64,000 nt of DNA from Gymnorhina tibicen (lineage: Eukaryota > Chordata > Aves > Passeriformes > Artamidae): positions 1,164,794-1,228,793 of the forward strand of contig VXAZ01003263.1 of NCBI GenBank assembly GCA_013399875.1, given 5' to 3'. The position numbers were made by a program, and so were the translations under genes. Below the pieces are notes generated by a model that worked only from the letters and a program-made list of their open reading frames with translations, was not told the origin of the DNA and ran no database searches. Numbering within the stretch: position 1 is the first letter of the stretch; every line of letters begins with the position of its first letter. Below are positions 1 to 10,785 of this stretch, in pieces.

Positions 1-835
1 ACATTCATGGGCAAAACAGACTCGAATTAGAGATATTAATTGAATTTATTACCAACAAAATCAGAGCTGGATAATGAGAAGTAAAATAAGACCTTAAAAA
101 CACCTTCTCTCCACTTCTCCCTGCTTCTTAACTCTTCCTCCTCTTCCTCCAGCAACACAGGGAGATGGGAATGGGGGTTACAGTCAATTCACCACAGGTT
201 GTTTCTGCCACTTCTCTGGTAGAGGAGTCCTTCCCCTTCTCCAAGGTGGGGTGCCTCTCATTGGAAAGAGTTCTCCACAAACTTCTCCAATGTGTGTCCA
301 TCCCACAGCAGCAGTTCTCCACAAACTACTCCAACTCGCGTCACTGTTTCACGGAGTGCAGTCCTTCAAGAACAGGCTGCTCCAGTGTGGGTCCTCCATG
401 GGATCACAGGTCCTACCTGGAAACCTGCTCCAGCATGGGCTCCTCTCCCCATGGGTCAGCAGATCCCTGCCAGGACTCTGTTCCAGCATGGGCCTCCCAC
501 GGGGTCCCAGCTTCTTTCAGGCATCCACCTGCTCCATTGTGGGTCTCCTCCACGGGATGCAGGTGGATCTCTGCATCCCTGTTGATGTCCATGGGCTGCA
601 GGGGCTCAGCTGCCTCACCATGGGCTTCACCACAGACTGCAGAGGAATCTCAGCTCTGGAACCTGGTGCACATCCTCACCCTCCTTCTCCACTGACCTTG
701 GTGTCTGCAGAGCTGTTCCTCTCACATGTTCTCACTCTCTTCTCTGGCTGCAGTTACATCTGCAGCACCACTTTTTTTTTTCTTCTTAAATATGTTATCA
801 CAGAGGTGTTACCACCATTTCTGACAGTTGCTCTC
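1..835 (-). mobile_element. Long avian ERV LTR, truncated (minus strand)
   Basis: This matches from memory a long (about 1 kb) bird endogenous-retrovirus LTR, read on the minus strand. Three landmarks support it. The first bases contain GGGCAAAACAGACTCGA followed by an AT-rich block, which is the U5-side landmark. The middle holds repeated CTGCTCCAGCATGGG-type units at 377-543. The stretch at 690-830 carries TTGGTGTCTGCAG, CTCTCACATGTTCTCACTC and CTTCTTAAATATGTTATCACAGAGG, with a TATA-like element as read on the minus strand. The window start cuts the U5-side end, and the far end is lost where a CR1 begins near 835, so both termini and any target-site duplication are missing. Short open frames inside it, for example at 128-322 on the minus strand, are LTR sequence and not genes. 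The superfamily assignment (ERVL-like) is from memory and less certain than the LTR call. Confidence 0.8.
377..575. repeat. Degenerate ~50-bp tandem units inside the LTR
   Basis: Variants of CTGCTCCAGCATGGG begin at 377, 425, 478 and 529, a period of about 48-53 bases. Each is followed by a CCATGGG or CCACGGG block. This internal repetition is characteristic of this LTR type and probably arose within the element. Confidence 0.75.
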
Positions 836-1175
836 TAAAGCTTCTGGAGCAGGGGGCATGGAAAGGGAGGTGCTGATCTCTTCTCCTTGGAATCCAGTGA
901 CAGGACACATGGGAACGGTCCAAAGCGGCAGCAGAGGAGGTTAGACTGGACATTAGGAAGCATTTCTTTACCAAGAGGGTGGTCAAACACTGGAACAGGC
1001 ATCCTAGAGAGCTGGTTGATGCCCCAAGCCTGACAGTGTCTAGGAGGCATTTGGACAATGCCCTTAATAACCACCTTTAACTTCTGGTCAGCCTTGAATT
1101 GTTCAGGCAGTTGGACTAGTGTTAGCTGTAGGTCCCTTCCCACTGAAATATTCTGTTCTAGTCTGTTCATTCAGA
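836..1175 (+). mobile_element. CR1 LINE 3' end, 5'-truncated
   Basis: This is the last part of a CR1 non-LTR retrotransposon in sense orientation. In the frame that ends at the TAA at 1078-1080, the translation runs through RLDIRKHFFTKRVVKHWNR and on to a natural stop, which is the recognisable C-terminus of CR1 ORF2 (reverse transcriptase/endonuclease protein). A short 3' UTR follows with GTAGGTCCCTTCCCACTGA and a degenerate ATTCTGTTCT tail near 1150-1170, the usual CR1 3' terminus. The 5' truncation is typical of CR1 copies. The copy abuts the LTR at about 835, so the exact boundary is uncertain by some ten bases. It is non-functional because most of the element is missing. Confidence 0.88.
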
Positions 1176-4129
1176 AGGAATATAATAAGCTCTGAAGAGA
1201 CACCAGTTAAAAAACATCAGTTATTACTGAGAACACATTTGAACTGAAGTATTTGCCATGGAATCTGAAGAAATTCACATCCGCTTTGCTCTCAAATGCC
1301 CTTGTGGGCCATTACCAGTTAAATTAGTATTCTTAGCCTGGTCCTTAGTCTAGTCCTGTATAGCATTTCTTAGTGTTACTTTGGAATTTGACTCAGTCTA
1401 ATCTCAATCTTTATTTTTGACAGTTCGTACAAAGGTTTTACCATGGCTAGGATGTGATAACTAATAAGCTTTGTAACAGGGCTTGTTTTCTTAAGAGTTG
1501 CAGTGAAAACGGCCAAGTGTTCTGAGAATCCTACAGTTTGGACATAATGTATCATAAAAAGTTAAGTTTTCTGAAGTGCTTTTAGTTAAATTTTAATGTT
1601 GGCAAAATAAGCCACCGTATTCAGCTCTGTTACTAAGTACTTTGTACTGGTACACATAATTCTTCTAAAGCAAGAAAGCCCTGCAGTTTTGCAGTGTACT
1701 AAGCTGCTATGCCTAGCTTTCCCCTAAAACAACACTTCATCATAAAAATAGAGTTAATATATATCCTACCAAATCAACTAGTCAAAAAGGGGATCTCATT
1801 TCCTCTTTGGAGTGAGAAAACTTGACAGTTTTCTTCTACAGCATCTGTCATAATTCCTCTCTATATTCTCACTCTCTAAACCCAAAGCATTTAAAATAGA
1901 AAAGACTTTTATGATATTTTCTAGATATATGTTTGGGCATAGTAGATGTGAGTGCTTAAAAAGCATGGCTCATAGAAAAATGATATTTCTTGTATGACAT
2001 CCAGCAACAACATAAGACTGAGATGAGAATGAAAATAATCACCTAAATAAGCTCTGCAGAGGGCTGTTAAAAGGAATATTTGCCACCATTCAGGGAACTT
2101 CAGCAAGACTAAAATAAGCCACAAAAGTCCAAGGAACCCTCTTGTGGATTCTGTTCTTCACAAACAGCACCTTTCGAGGTGCGACACCAGAGGCATATTT
2201 CGGTCTCTCTGAGCATACATCTTCCATGTGCCAACATTAAGTTCCACATGCTGGCTTGGTTTTACATCCTCATTAAATTCTTTTGTAAACCCTTCATGTC
2301 CTCCAAGTATTGACTTTAAAAATCCTCCTGCTTTTGTCGTCTATAAATTTTGATGCACTCCATATCAAATCAATTTCTAAATCACTAATATAAATGTTAA
2401 ATAGAAAGTAGCTCCAGGCAACCTCATCCGTCATATTCTGCCTGGAGAATCCTTTATCATTTATTATGATCCTTCAGGGGCCCACTTACTACCTATTATT
2501 AATCCATTTTCCCTGACCAGTCTTCATACCTCCCTCATGACTTTTCTTACTAGTTTCTTCTGATCTATATTTGGAAAAGTGCTGCTAATATAAATGCAAA
2601 TCCACCTCACACTGTTAACCTGTTAACCATAGCAGATAAAGATCACATTTTTCTCTATGATATGTTTCCAGTTTCATGCTGACACCAGCTAACAACTCTT
2701 TGCCTTCAAATACTGTACTACATTCCCTAAGTATGAAGATGTTATCTCAGCTTAGATAATATTAAACATTGGCATCATCTACTTTCTTAGCCTTTGCCAA
2801 AATGACAGAGTTGGTCCTCTAGTTTTTGCTAACAGATGGTTTCGTGTGATTCAAAATGGAAGATCAGAGACATCTCTCAGGCAGCACAAATAATTCCTTC
2901 TCTAAACCAAAGCAATTTCACCTTCCGTGGTTCTCAGCTGCATCATACTTTCTCCCTTGCTGAGTATGCTGCTTACACCATCATGTTCCAGGAGACAATA
3001 AGGATCAGCTAACTGTTCTCCCTCTCTCAATTACTGCAGAGATCAGACATGTAAAATGGATGTTTAATTATCCTGCTGTTATCCCATCACCAAAAAACGA
3101 TTGCTTTATTATTTTGACAGGAAATTGTAGTCCTTGACTCTTAGAAATATTCATTTATCTTACATCTTCTGCTAGTTATGTTGGCTTTCAATGTCTACAA
3201 AAGCACTGTGTAAAGTGAAAAAAATAGCCATATCAACTGCTTTGGAATGTTCAGGAATTCAACTTCCAGTTCTAAATTAAGGCAGAATAAAGATTTTACT
3301 CTTATTACTGAAGCAATGGCCATCACTCCTTAACTAAGGTTCAGGTGCAGTTGCACGGCTATGGAGGTGTTTGTTGGGTTTGGAATGTTGCAGTGAGAAA
3401 AGGGAAGCAGGTGGCAGCTGGAACAGGTTGGCCCTACAAGATCTGCTGATGTGGGTTTCTCTCTGGGACGGGAAGCAGCAGTAGTTGCAGCGTGCCAAGT
3501 GTTACATGGCCAGACAGCCTGGATTGCAGCACTGCACCAGCTGTGGGGAAAAGGGGAGAGAGGCTTTGTGCAGGTGTGAGAATGGGAGGTTTTCCCATGG
3601 ACTGAAGAAAAGATGTGTTTCTTCCTTCGAGGGCACGGGAAATTTTCTCGAGGTTCAGACAGCTCAAGACTCAAGGGGCAGCTGAGTAACAGACTAACTC
3701 TTGGGGCGATGTGACCCCTGAAATAGGCAAGGAAATGGCTAAATGCACAACCCTCTTCTGTCCAAATCTGATAAGGATGGGAAGAATTTTCTATAGTCAG
3801 TGAATATACATACGCTCTACCCCTTCCCCCTTCCTGTTCCTATATATAGTTATAGTACCTCCTTCTGGTACTGTAACATATGCTTATTTGAAGTATAGTG
3901 CAGCTGTTATTTTAAGAAGAAAAGCTGTTTAATTGGGTAATTAAACAGAATATTGTTTCTACCACTCATAGAAGCTTTTTTTTAATATTTGAGGGAAATG
4001 AAGGCAAGTCACAATACATGTAATCTCCAGCCAAAGTTGTGCATACTTTTTCTCTAGTAAGAAATACTGGCTGAATTTTCAAGAACTTATTGAAATCTCA
4101 TTAATTAATCGTATTCATGTGCAGGATGG
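1176..4129. other. Unannotated AT-rich stretch
   Basis: I see no supportable gene or repeat here. Open frames such as 1921-2124 (minus) and 3330-3674 (minus) show no domain or codon pattern. The part at 3340-3700 is richer in G and C than its flanks and could be an unrecognised old repeat. Around 3855-3875 there is a short imperfect palindrome, GTACCTCCTTCTGGTAC. Confidence 0.5.
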
Positions 4130-5750
4130 CTGGGAATTTTGGCAGAAGCTATGCTTGGCTAAGAAGGCAGAATCTTACTGAATTAAAACACAAAAAGGAA
4201 ATATACAAGAGGTAGAAGAAGATACAGGGGGAAAAAAAGGTAGAATATTGCCTAGGTGCTTAGGGATGAAATTAAGAAGGCCAGAGCCTGTCTGGAGCTC
4301 AGATATGTGAGGGACATTTAGCACAATAATAAGGGACTTTACAGTCATGTTGTTTGTAAAACAAAACTCAGGAAAAAGTAGGGATTCACTGATGGCTGGA
4401 GGAGACAAAAATGAACAATGTGGAAAATATTGAAGTACTCAGTGCCTACTTAGACTGGTAAGCAAAACCTTCTTCCAGACCTCTGTATTCATCAGCAGAG
4501 TTTGAGAAGGGGGAGTGCAAAAAGTATTGGAGAACAACATGTTAGAGACTCCTTAGAGAAGCTGAACTCGAGATCTATGAAGATAATGGGATTTACATAA
4601 GGATGCTGGCAGAGATTGTGGATGGGGTGGTGATGTTATTATCATCATCTGTGAAAAGAAGTGGCAAACAGGGCAGGTCTTTTAAGTGGAACTTTTAAGT
4701 GGAAAAAGGCTAACTCGATGCCTGTTTCCAAAGAAGGCAAGATGGAAGACCCAGGAATCTATAGGCCAGTCATCCTCCCTTCAGTCCCCGGGAAAATTGT
4801 GGAGCACATTCTGTTGAAATCCATTTCCAAGCTTGTGAAGGACAAGAAAGTAATTAGGAACAGTCAACACAGATTTATCAAGGGCGACTCTTGCTTAACC
4901 AACCCTGTGGCCTTCTGTAGAAAAATAATTGGCAATGTGGATAAGGAGAGAGCTGTGCTTTTAATGAACATTGATTTCAGTGAGGTTTTTCACACTGTAT
5001 CTCACAGTGTTCTCACTTGTAAGCTCAGGAGGTGTGAGCAGGACAAATGGGCTGCTAGGAACCTGTCTGGAATGGCAGGCACAGAAGGTAGTTGTCAGTG
5101 GCTCAGTGTTTGCCTGGCAGATGGTGATGAGCAGAGTAGTCTTGTAGTCTGTCCCTCAACACTGGGGTTCACATTGTTCATTGTCCTGAGAAATGACCCA
5201 AATGGTGACACACAAACTGTTCTCAGCACATTCACAGATTAGGGGCAGTGACCAACACAATGAATTGCAGAGTTCCAACCTAGAGGGGCCTTGTGAAATA
5301 CGAGGACTAGGCCAACAGATGCCTGGTGGAGTTTACCGAGGTGTACAAAGGCCTGTAACCAGGATGGGAATTCCCACTCATTGGTACAGGCTGAGACATG
5401 ATGAGCTGGCCACTGACTTGCTGAAAAAGACTTGAAATTCCTGGTGTCACAGTCAGTAGAGTGGGCTCCTGGGTGAATATGAGCCAAGAATGTGCTCTTA
5501 GTGCAAATAAAGGAAACCATGATTAAGTTTCATTAGGGGGATTATGGTCTGCAGACTGGGGAAAAAGAGCGTACCCCTCTATTTTGTCATGGGGAATCTA
5601 CCTCTGCAATAGTGGGTCCAGTTTTTGTTCTCCCATTTCAAAAGACCTTGTGTGGGAACTGGAGAGTGTGAAGTTGTGGGTTTTCAAGATATTCAGGGAC
5701 CCAGGAAATGTGACCTACAGAAATAATTTCTGGAAATTTAGTTTATTACG
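4130..5750 (+). mobile_element. Degenerate CR1 LINE copy with reverse-transcriptase region
   Basis: A long, badly decayed CR1 copy on the plus strand covers the middle of ORF2. At 4250-4350 the DNA resembles the CR1 segment before the reverse transcriptase (AAGAAGGCCAGAGCC, GGAGCTCA). At 4385-4480 it resembles the segment leading to the LNAFFASVF motif. From about 4640 a frame matching the reverse transcriptase stays open to 5242. Downstream, GAATATGAGCCAAGAATGTG near 5475 and the TACCCCTCTATTTTGTCATG block near 5572 match the CR1 region after the catalytic domain, but with stops and frame changes. The start is fuzzy and the 3' limit near 5750 is a guess. There is no 3' UTR tail in sequence with it, so the 3' end is lost or rearranged. 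It is not functional. Confidence 0.85.
4661..5242 (+). pseudogene. CR1 reverse-transcriptase fragment (non-functional)
   Basis: This 193-codon open frame lies within the CR1 copy, and its apparent start is a chance GTG, not a true initiation site. It reads through the fingers and palm segments of a CR1-type reverse transcriptase, with EDPGIYRPVILPSVPGKIVE, then DKKVIRNSQHRFIKG, then DFSEVFHTVSH at motif A. The first Asp of motif A is kept, but the second conserved Asp is His. The frame stops at TAG (5240-5242) inside motif C, where FADD is expected and F-T-D-stop is seen, so the catalytic pair is broken. The frame before it contains a stop shortly after GKQGRSFKWNF. It is a relic and would not make active enzyme. 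Confidence 0.88.
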
Positions 5751-5815
5751 CAGAATCCTAGAACAGTTGTGGGTGGACGGGACCTCTGGAGATCAGCTAG
5801 CTTAGTCCCCCTTTC
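5750..5815 (-). mobile_element. CR1 3'-tail fragment, antisense
   Basis: CAGAATCCTAGAACAGTTG, then GGACGGGACCTCTGGAGATC, then TTAGTCCCCC, is the reverse complement of the usual CR1 3' UTR (tail ATTCTATGATTCTG; body GATCTCCAGAGGTCCC). It is only about 65 bases long. It stands next to an opposite-strand tail at 5862-5945. Confidence 0.7.
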
Positions 5816-5861
5816 CAAGATTTGACTAGACAAGGCCAAGACTTGCTGATATTGGGAATAT

Positions 5862-5945
5862 CCACTGGCTGGAGTGGGAGGTTGGACTAGAAGATCTCTA
5901 GAGATACTTTTCAACCAAGAGTCCTTCCATTCATGGCTATGATTT
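5862..5945 (+). mobile_element. CR1 3'-tail fragment, sense
   Basis: GGAGGTTGGACTAGAAGATC, then TCTAGAGATACTTTTCAACC, then TTCCATTCATGGCTATGATT, resembles the CR1 3' UTR (GGTTGGACTAGATGATCTCTAGAGGTCCCTT...ATTCTATGATT). It faces the tail at 5750-5815, so the two form a diverged inverted pair around about 45 bases. Confidence 0.65.
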
Positions 5946-8900
5946 TTCTGTAAGCATATTACCAGAAACTGAAACATAATGACAATAGCAATGTCTAGAT
6001 TAGTCAAATGTACAATTTCTGCTCTCTTACATGTTGCACAGTAGTCTTGGGGGCTTGCAAATCTGAACAGATTGTGGCAGATGGGTCCTAACTATTGGAC
6101 AACCCTATCTGAAGAGAAACCGATAGGAAGTCTTGCCGTCCTTTGAACAAACAACAAAATTCCCTTTAAAAATATTTTTATAGAAACATGTAAAAAGACA
6201 TCTAACAAAAAAGGAGGGACTAAAGGGTAACAAAATACGATAAGACAGACTCCTTGCTAGTACTTGGAAATTAGATTCATATATTGTCTGCATTTTTCAG
6301 AATATGAAAGAAAGTTACAGAGTATGTGCCCCCCGTAACAATACTAGGAAGATCTTGCCATCTGTATAGTATGGGAAGGGAAAATGACAGCTAGTAGGCA
6401 GAAACTCTTTCTTGAAGAAGATTATTTTTCTTGAATTGTTCACTCTTGCATCGTTACTGCTGGTGAAGACAATAACTGCCTGTGGATGCAAAGCTGTTGG
6501 TGTTCAGAGAACTGCAGCTGATGCAGCATGTTGTAATACCTTTCCAGAATGACCACGGTTTACACACCTCATGGCAATCCACCTCTCCTCTGTACCTGCC
6601 TACAGAGCAGACCCCCAGTTACTGGTTTTGTTCTGAATGTGGTCAGGGCTCCGAGTGAGTTGGTGTTCAAATGTGCACCTACAGAGCCTGCAGAGGAAAT
6701 TGAGCTGATTTTAAAAAATATTATATAACAGCAACCAAACTAGTTGAGAAAATATAAAATCAACTCATGTGGAAATATGTGATATGGTAGCTGGCATAAT
6801 TCAACTTCCTAAACTACCTCAAGAGCTGCTATATTTTAGTGCAGTTTAGACCTGTAAAATAAGCCCCTAATTGTCCAGTTCCAGTGGAGATAACTGTAAT
6901 GGGGTAATCAAGACTTGTGATAAGGCTTCACCCTGAAGTTAGGTTTTCCAGAAAGCAAGACAACAGATATTTTCAAGATGGTAAATTTGTTAAATGCTAA
7001 GTTATTCTGGAAATGACTATGGATGAAATAATCACAAGCATGTACATGATGAGGACTCCATCAAATCAAAAATTACCATTTGCCAGTGATCAAATCTCAC
7101 TGCAGCTACATTTAAATTGCATGATTCCTCATGAGGCATGCTGTTATGAGAATGAAATCATTGGGAGTTTGTCAGGCTTCAGGTGGATTCAAACATTCTC
7201 CTGGGAAGGACATGATGCTATAGTTCTGAGTTTATAACATCGCCATCCACAACACTGTGAGAACTGTTGTTGTAACATCACCTCTGGGGAGTTAAAAAGT
7301 AAACATATCTCAATCATGCTATTTAGATTTAAAAAGGGAGTAAGGATTTGAAATACAGAAATATCTAAATGACTCTGACTATGGAATAACTGGTATTTTA
7401 GGAGCAATACTAGTCTAAGGCTCAAATTGAGATGATGAAGAAAATTGTCTTCAAAATGCTACTTAAATAGATGCATAGCTAAGTCCTGAATCAGGTGTTA
7501 TTTATAGCGAGCAACTGTCCTAACCTTGTCAGACACATTTGTTTTCTTTGTCTGCGTGACTGTCAGGCGGGAGACCAGAAGAAAATTAGAAGTTGAAGTT
7601 TAGGCTTTCTCTCTGCCTCTGCTGTTGTTCCCCAGAATTTGCAAAGCAATTGCCAAAACCGGAAAGATATTCAAAACATGTGGATTTCAAATTATTTTAA
7701 GACTGCAAGCCCCAAGTATATTTACATCAATTTAAAGCACACTGGCCAATAATCCATGTTCTATACATAGATTATTTTGGACCCAAAGAAAAGTGGAGCT
7801 GCGGTGCCTCCTACTGGCTCTCTTTGTGTCTCTTACTCCTATCTGCCATGTCTCAAGGATGTTACCATTAGATTTTTGAACTATTGATGCAGACATAATG
7901 ATGGTAAAGAGTGCCTCAGATTAGGTTTCAGATATGAAAGACTGCAGCTATTTAAATTTAAAAGAAGCTGAAAGTGATGAAAGCAGTAAGTGACTCAAAA
8001 ATATATGTCCAACAGGAGCAATATATAAATTTTTTCTTACAATCCCACTAACCAAATGGATAAGGATTTTTTTTGACAGATTATTTCATTTGATGTAAAA
8101 CTGAATATGATTTTTACATTGCTCTTACTCCAAGACCCAAAAATGTTCTTTGATTCAAATATTGTTCTGAATCAAAACTAACAAAGTAGGATCACCAGAA
8201 TAATTCATTTTTCTGGAGCTACCTCTTTTCCACAGGCTGTAAATTGTACCAGACATAATTTGAAATTGCCCTATGGATGAAGAGCCTGGTAAGTCATTAT
8301 GTTGGTAGAGGAATTTATGTTTCAGTACTACTGCATATATCCAGCCTTCCCATGCAATCGAGATACAAGAGCATAAATCAACATGTTCAAAATATGTAAG
8401 AAAAATATCCTTTATTATTTAAGAAAAAAAGAGTTGTCATAGCTGAAATCATAGTTTTTAATAAAGAATTAATCTAACAGTTGCAACAGCACTGTGCATC
8501 AGAATATGCCTGATATTGGTGTGGCTTTTCCTTTGTCCACTACGTTCGACAGGTACAGCATCCCTGAACAGGTACTGTACAAATTTTCACAGTTTTCTGA
8601 AAATTCCAGGATCCGTCACTGATTTGGGATGACTAGGCATATTCTTGTAATGTATATACTCAGCCCAGCAGTGATCTACCAGTCTGTCCTGTAATTTAAA
8701 CACACTCTCTTCAACAGCTCCACATGCTCTTCTCTGCAAATCCTATCCTCAAAGATAAATTTCATTCACATGGATTTACTTTACACAGGTAATACACAAT
8801 CATTATGCTTAATTTGGACTATTTGTCCCCAAGAAAGCACAGGAAAGTCGTTGTGACAATACTGGATTTGCATTTAAATAAATGTGTAGCATGAAATGGC

Positions 8901-10679
8901 GTATATATAGCAACTATGTAGATAGTGGGAACTCAGAGCATTAAGATCATCATAACCTTAAAAAGCAGAACTACCATGTAATATTTTTTGCTGGTATTTC
9001 ACACAATTAGTAGGACTAGACAGGAAGATTCAGAACACACAGCAAACAGCTTTCACAGCTAACAGCTGCCATGCAGAAGAATTTGCATTGGGAACTTGAA
9101 ATGCGCAAAAAATGTAAACAGGAACCAAAAAGGGAAATCACAGCACAGATGTACAAGTGATTACAACACTCCTTGCCTGAGATGCAAAGATGAAAAAAAC
9201 CCCTATTAATTAATAATCAAGCTTCTTGAACTCATTCAAGCTTTGGAGGACACAAAACCTACAGTGCAACAGAGGTCACAAATGCTAGACAGAACCTGAA
9301 CAAGTTTCTTGCCCAGAAAGAAGAAGGACAAAACCCAGGACAAAACAAATAGAAATACCCATACTTTTTTCAGTTTTGTACTGCATTTCATCCAAAGTTC
9401 CTCTCAGGCTCTGATTCCAACTTCTGCAGAGAGATGACTTTTAATACAGTCAATATATCTTCAGGAACATGACAAATTACTTGACAGGTTGAAGAGCCTA
9501 GGCATGCAGAGGTGAAGTGACTCAGATGCTTGACTATAGCTCATCTGTCCTCAACAAAAAGGGTGCTTTTCTCATTCAGCTGCACAGAAACTCTGCCTTT
9601 GCAGTCATTATTTGCACCCATGTTGTCTGAGGACAACATCAATATCAGGTACTACCACAAATGGAAATGGCTTAATGGAAGGGTGAAAAGCCATAATTTT
9701 ATTAAGGTAAATGAACAAAAATATTTTAAAACGTGTATGGAACAGAAGGTACATAGAAGTCCTTCATCAGACTCATCAATTTATTCCTCTTTGTTTCAGC
9801 CATGGCTTTGTCACCATAAATACTTGTGTCATCTCAGCCCTCCCCTTAGCCTGTCAGGTCTCAGTTGATAAGGTGTTTTAAACAGCAGTTACTTCAAATG
9901 AACTTTTTATAGCACCTGTTAAATGGTTACTTGATTTTAACAGAAGATTGTGGGCACTCTGTAAACAAAAATAACTTACACCACTGCTAAGCACGGCCTG
10001 AAAAATGACTGATTTTTTCTAGCCAGCATTTAGTCTTACAAAGAGCAAGAGTTATGTTGCAAATTGGTAACATTTCTGGCTAGCTGCTGTCTAGAATGGT
10101 TTGTATTAAGAAGTTTATTGCATTACACCACACACATTGTGTCAATAACCATATAGAATGAGCATTGTCTTTCAGAAGTTTCCTATAGCATTATGTTGAA
10201 CTGCTTAGTGTAGCTCTCAAACCACTGGCATAATTAAGATATTTAAGTTATTGATGCCATTTGTTTCTCATTTTTTAACAAAACCCACATAATTCTCTAT
10301 TTTATAAAAAACTCATGGAAAAATGTTACTGACATATTTAAGGACACATGGTTTTGGAAGCATTACTTTAATCCCCAGGAAGTAATTTAATAAAAATGGA
10401 TTTTTCTACCTCAAGACATCTGAAAAAAACCTTCTCATAAATATTGGATATAGAAATGTCCTTACAGCAACAACTGTCAAAGCTCCAGCTTAAGTAATAA
10501 AAAGCTTAATAAAGCTCATTTTTGATTAATGATACTTTCCTCTCCCTCTAATTTTTAACTAAATGCCATCTGCTAATAGCATAATCAAGGGTCCCCCACC
10601 TTACTTCTATAAATATCTGTGTTGTTCCCCGTAGAATGCCACCAGAATTGCACCAGATGTGACTTTGACACGATGCCCT
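5946..10679. other. Unannotated AT-rich stretch
   Basis: There is no supportable gene and no recognised transposon. Short frames such as 7013-7237 and 9530-9868 (plus) have no recognisable domain. The one site of note is a CTCF-like motif at 7803-7817, listed separately. Homopolymer runs and AT-rich tracts are scattered throughout. Confidence 0.5.
7803..7817 (-). promoter_or_regulatory. CTCF-like motif
   Basis: The reverse complement, CCAGTAGGAGGCACC, fits the CTCF core CCASYAGRKGGCRSY at 14 of 15 positions; the miss is A at the K position. This is a match by eye. Occupancy is unproven, and such motifs occur by chance or in old repeats. Confidence 0.45.
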
Positions 10680-10785
10680 TTAGATTCAGATTTTACAGTT
10701 TCAGTAAGTCTGATCCTGCAGAGACCCACCCCCTCCCTTTCCTTTTGTTGACCCCAGCTAATCTATTGAAGTCAATGGAATGTTA
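10680..10785. repeat. Possible ancient amniote repeat relic
   Basis: TCTGATCCTGCAGAGAC (near 10709) is followed by ATTGAAGTCAATGG (10765-10778). This combination recurs in old, deeply shared repeats of birds, turtles and crocodilians as I remember them. The copy is short and diverged, so the call is tentative. Confidence 0.3.

Noticed and set aside
165..838. Overlapping plus-strand open frames of 176 and 195 codons
   Set aside because: They lie within the LTR, in antisense to it, and their composition follows the degenerate ~50-bp repeat; no domain is seen.
3855..3875. CTCF-like sequence GTACCTCCTTCTGG
   Set aside because: It misses three core positions and is part of a short palindrome; too weak to list as a site.
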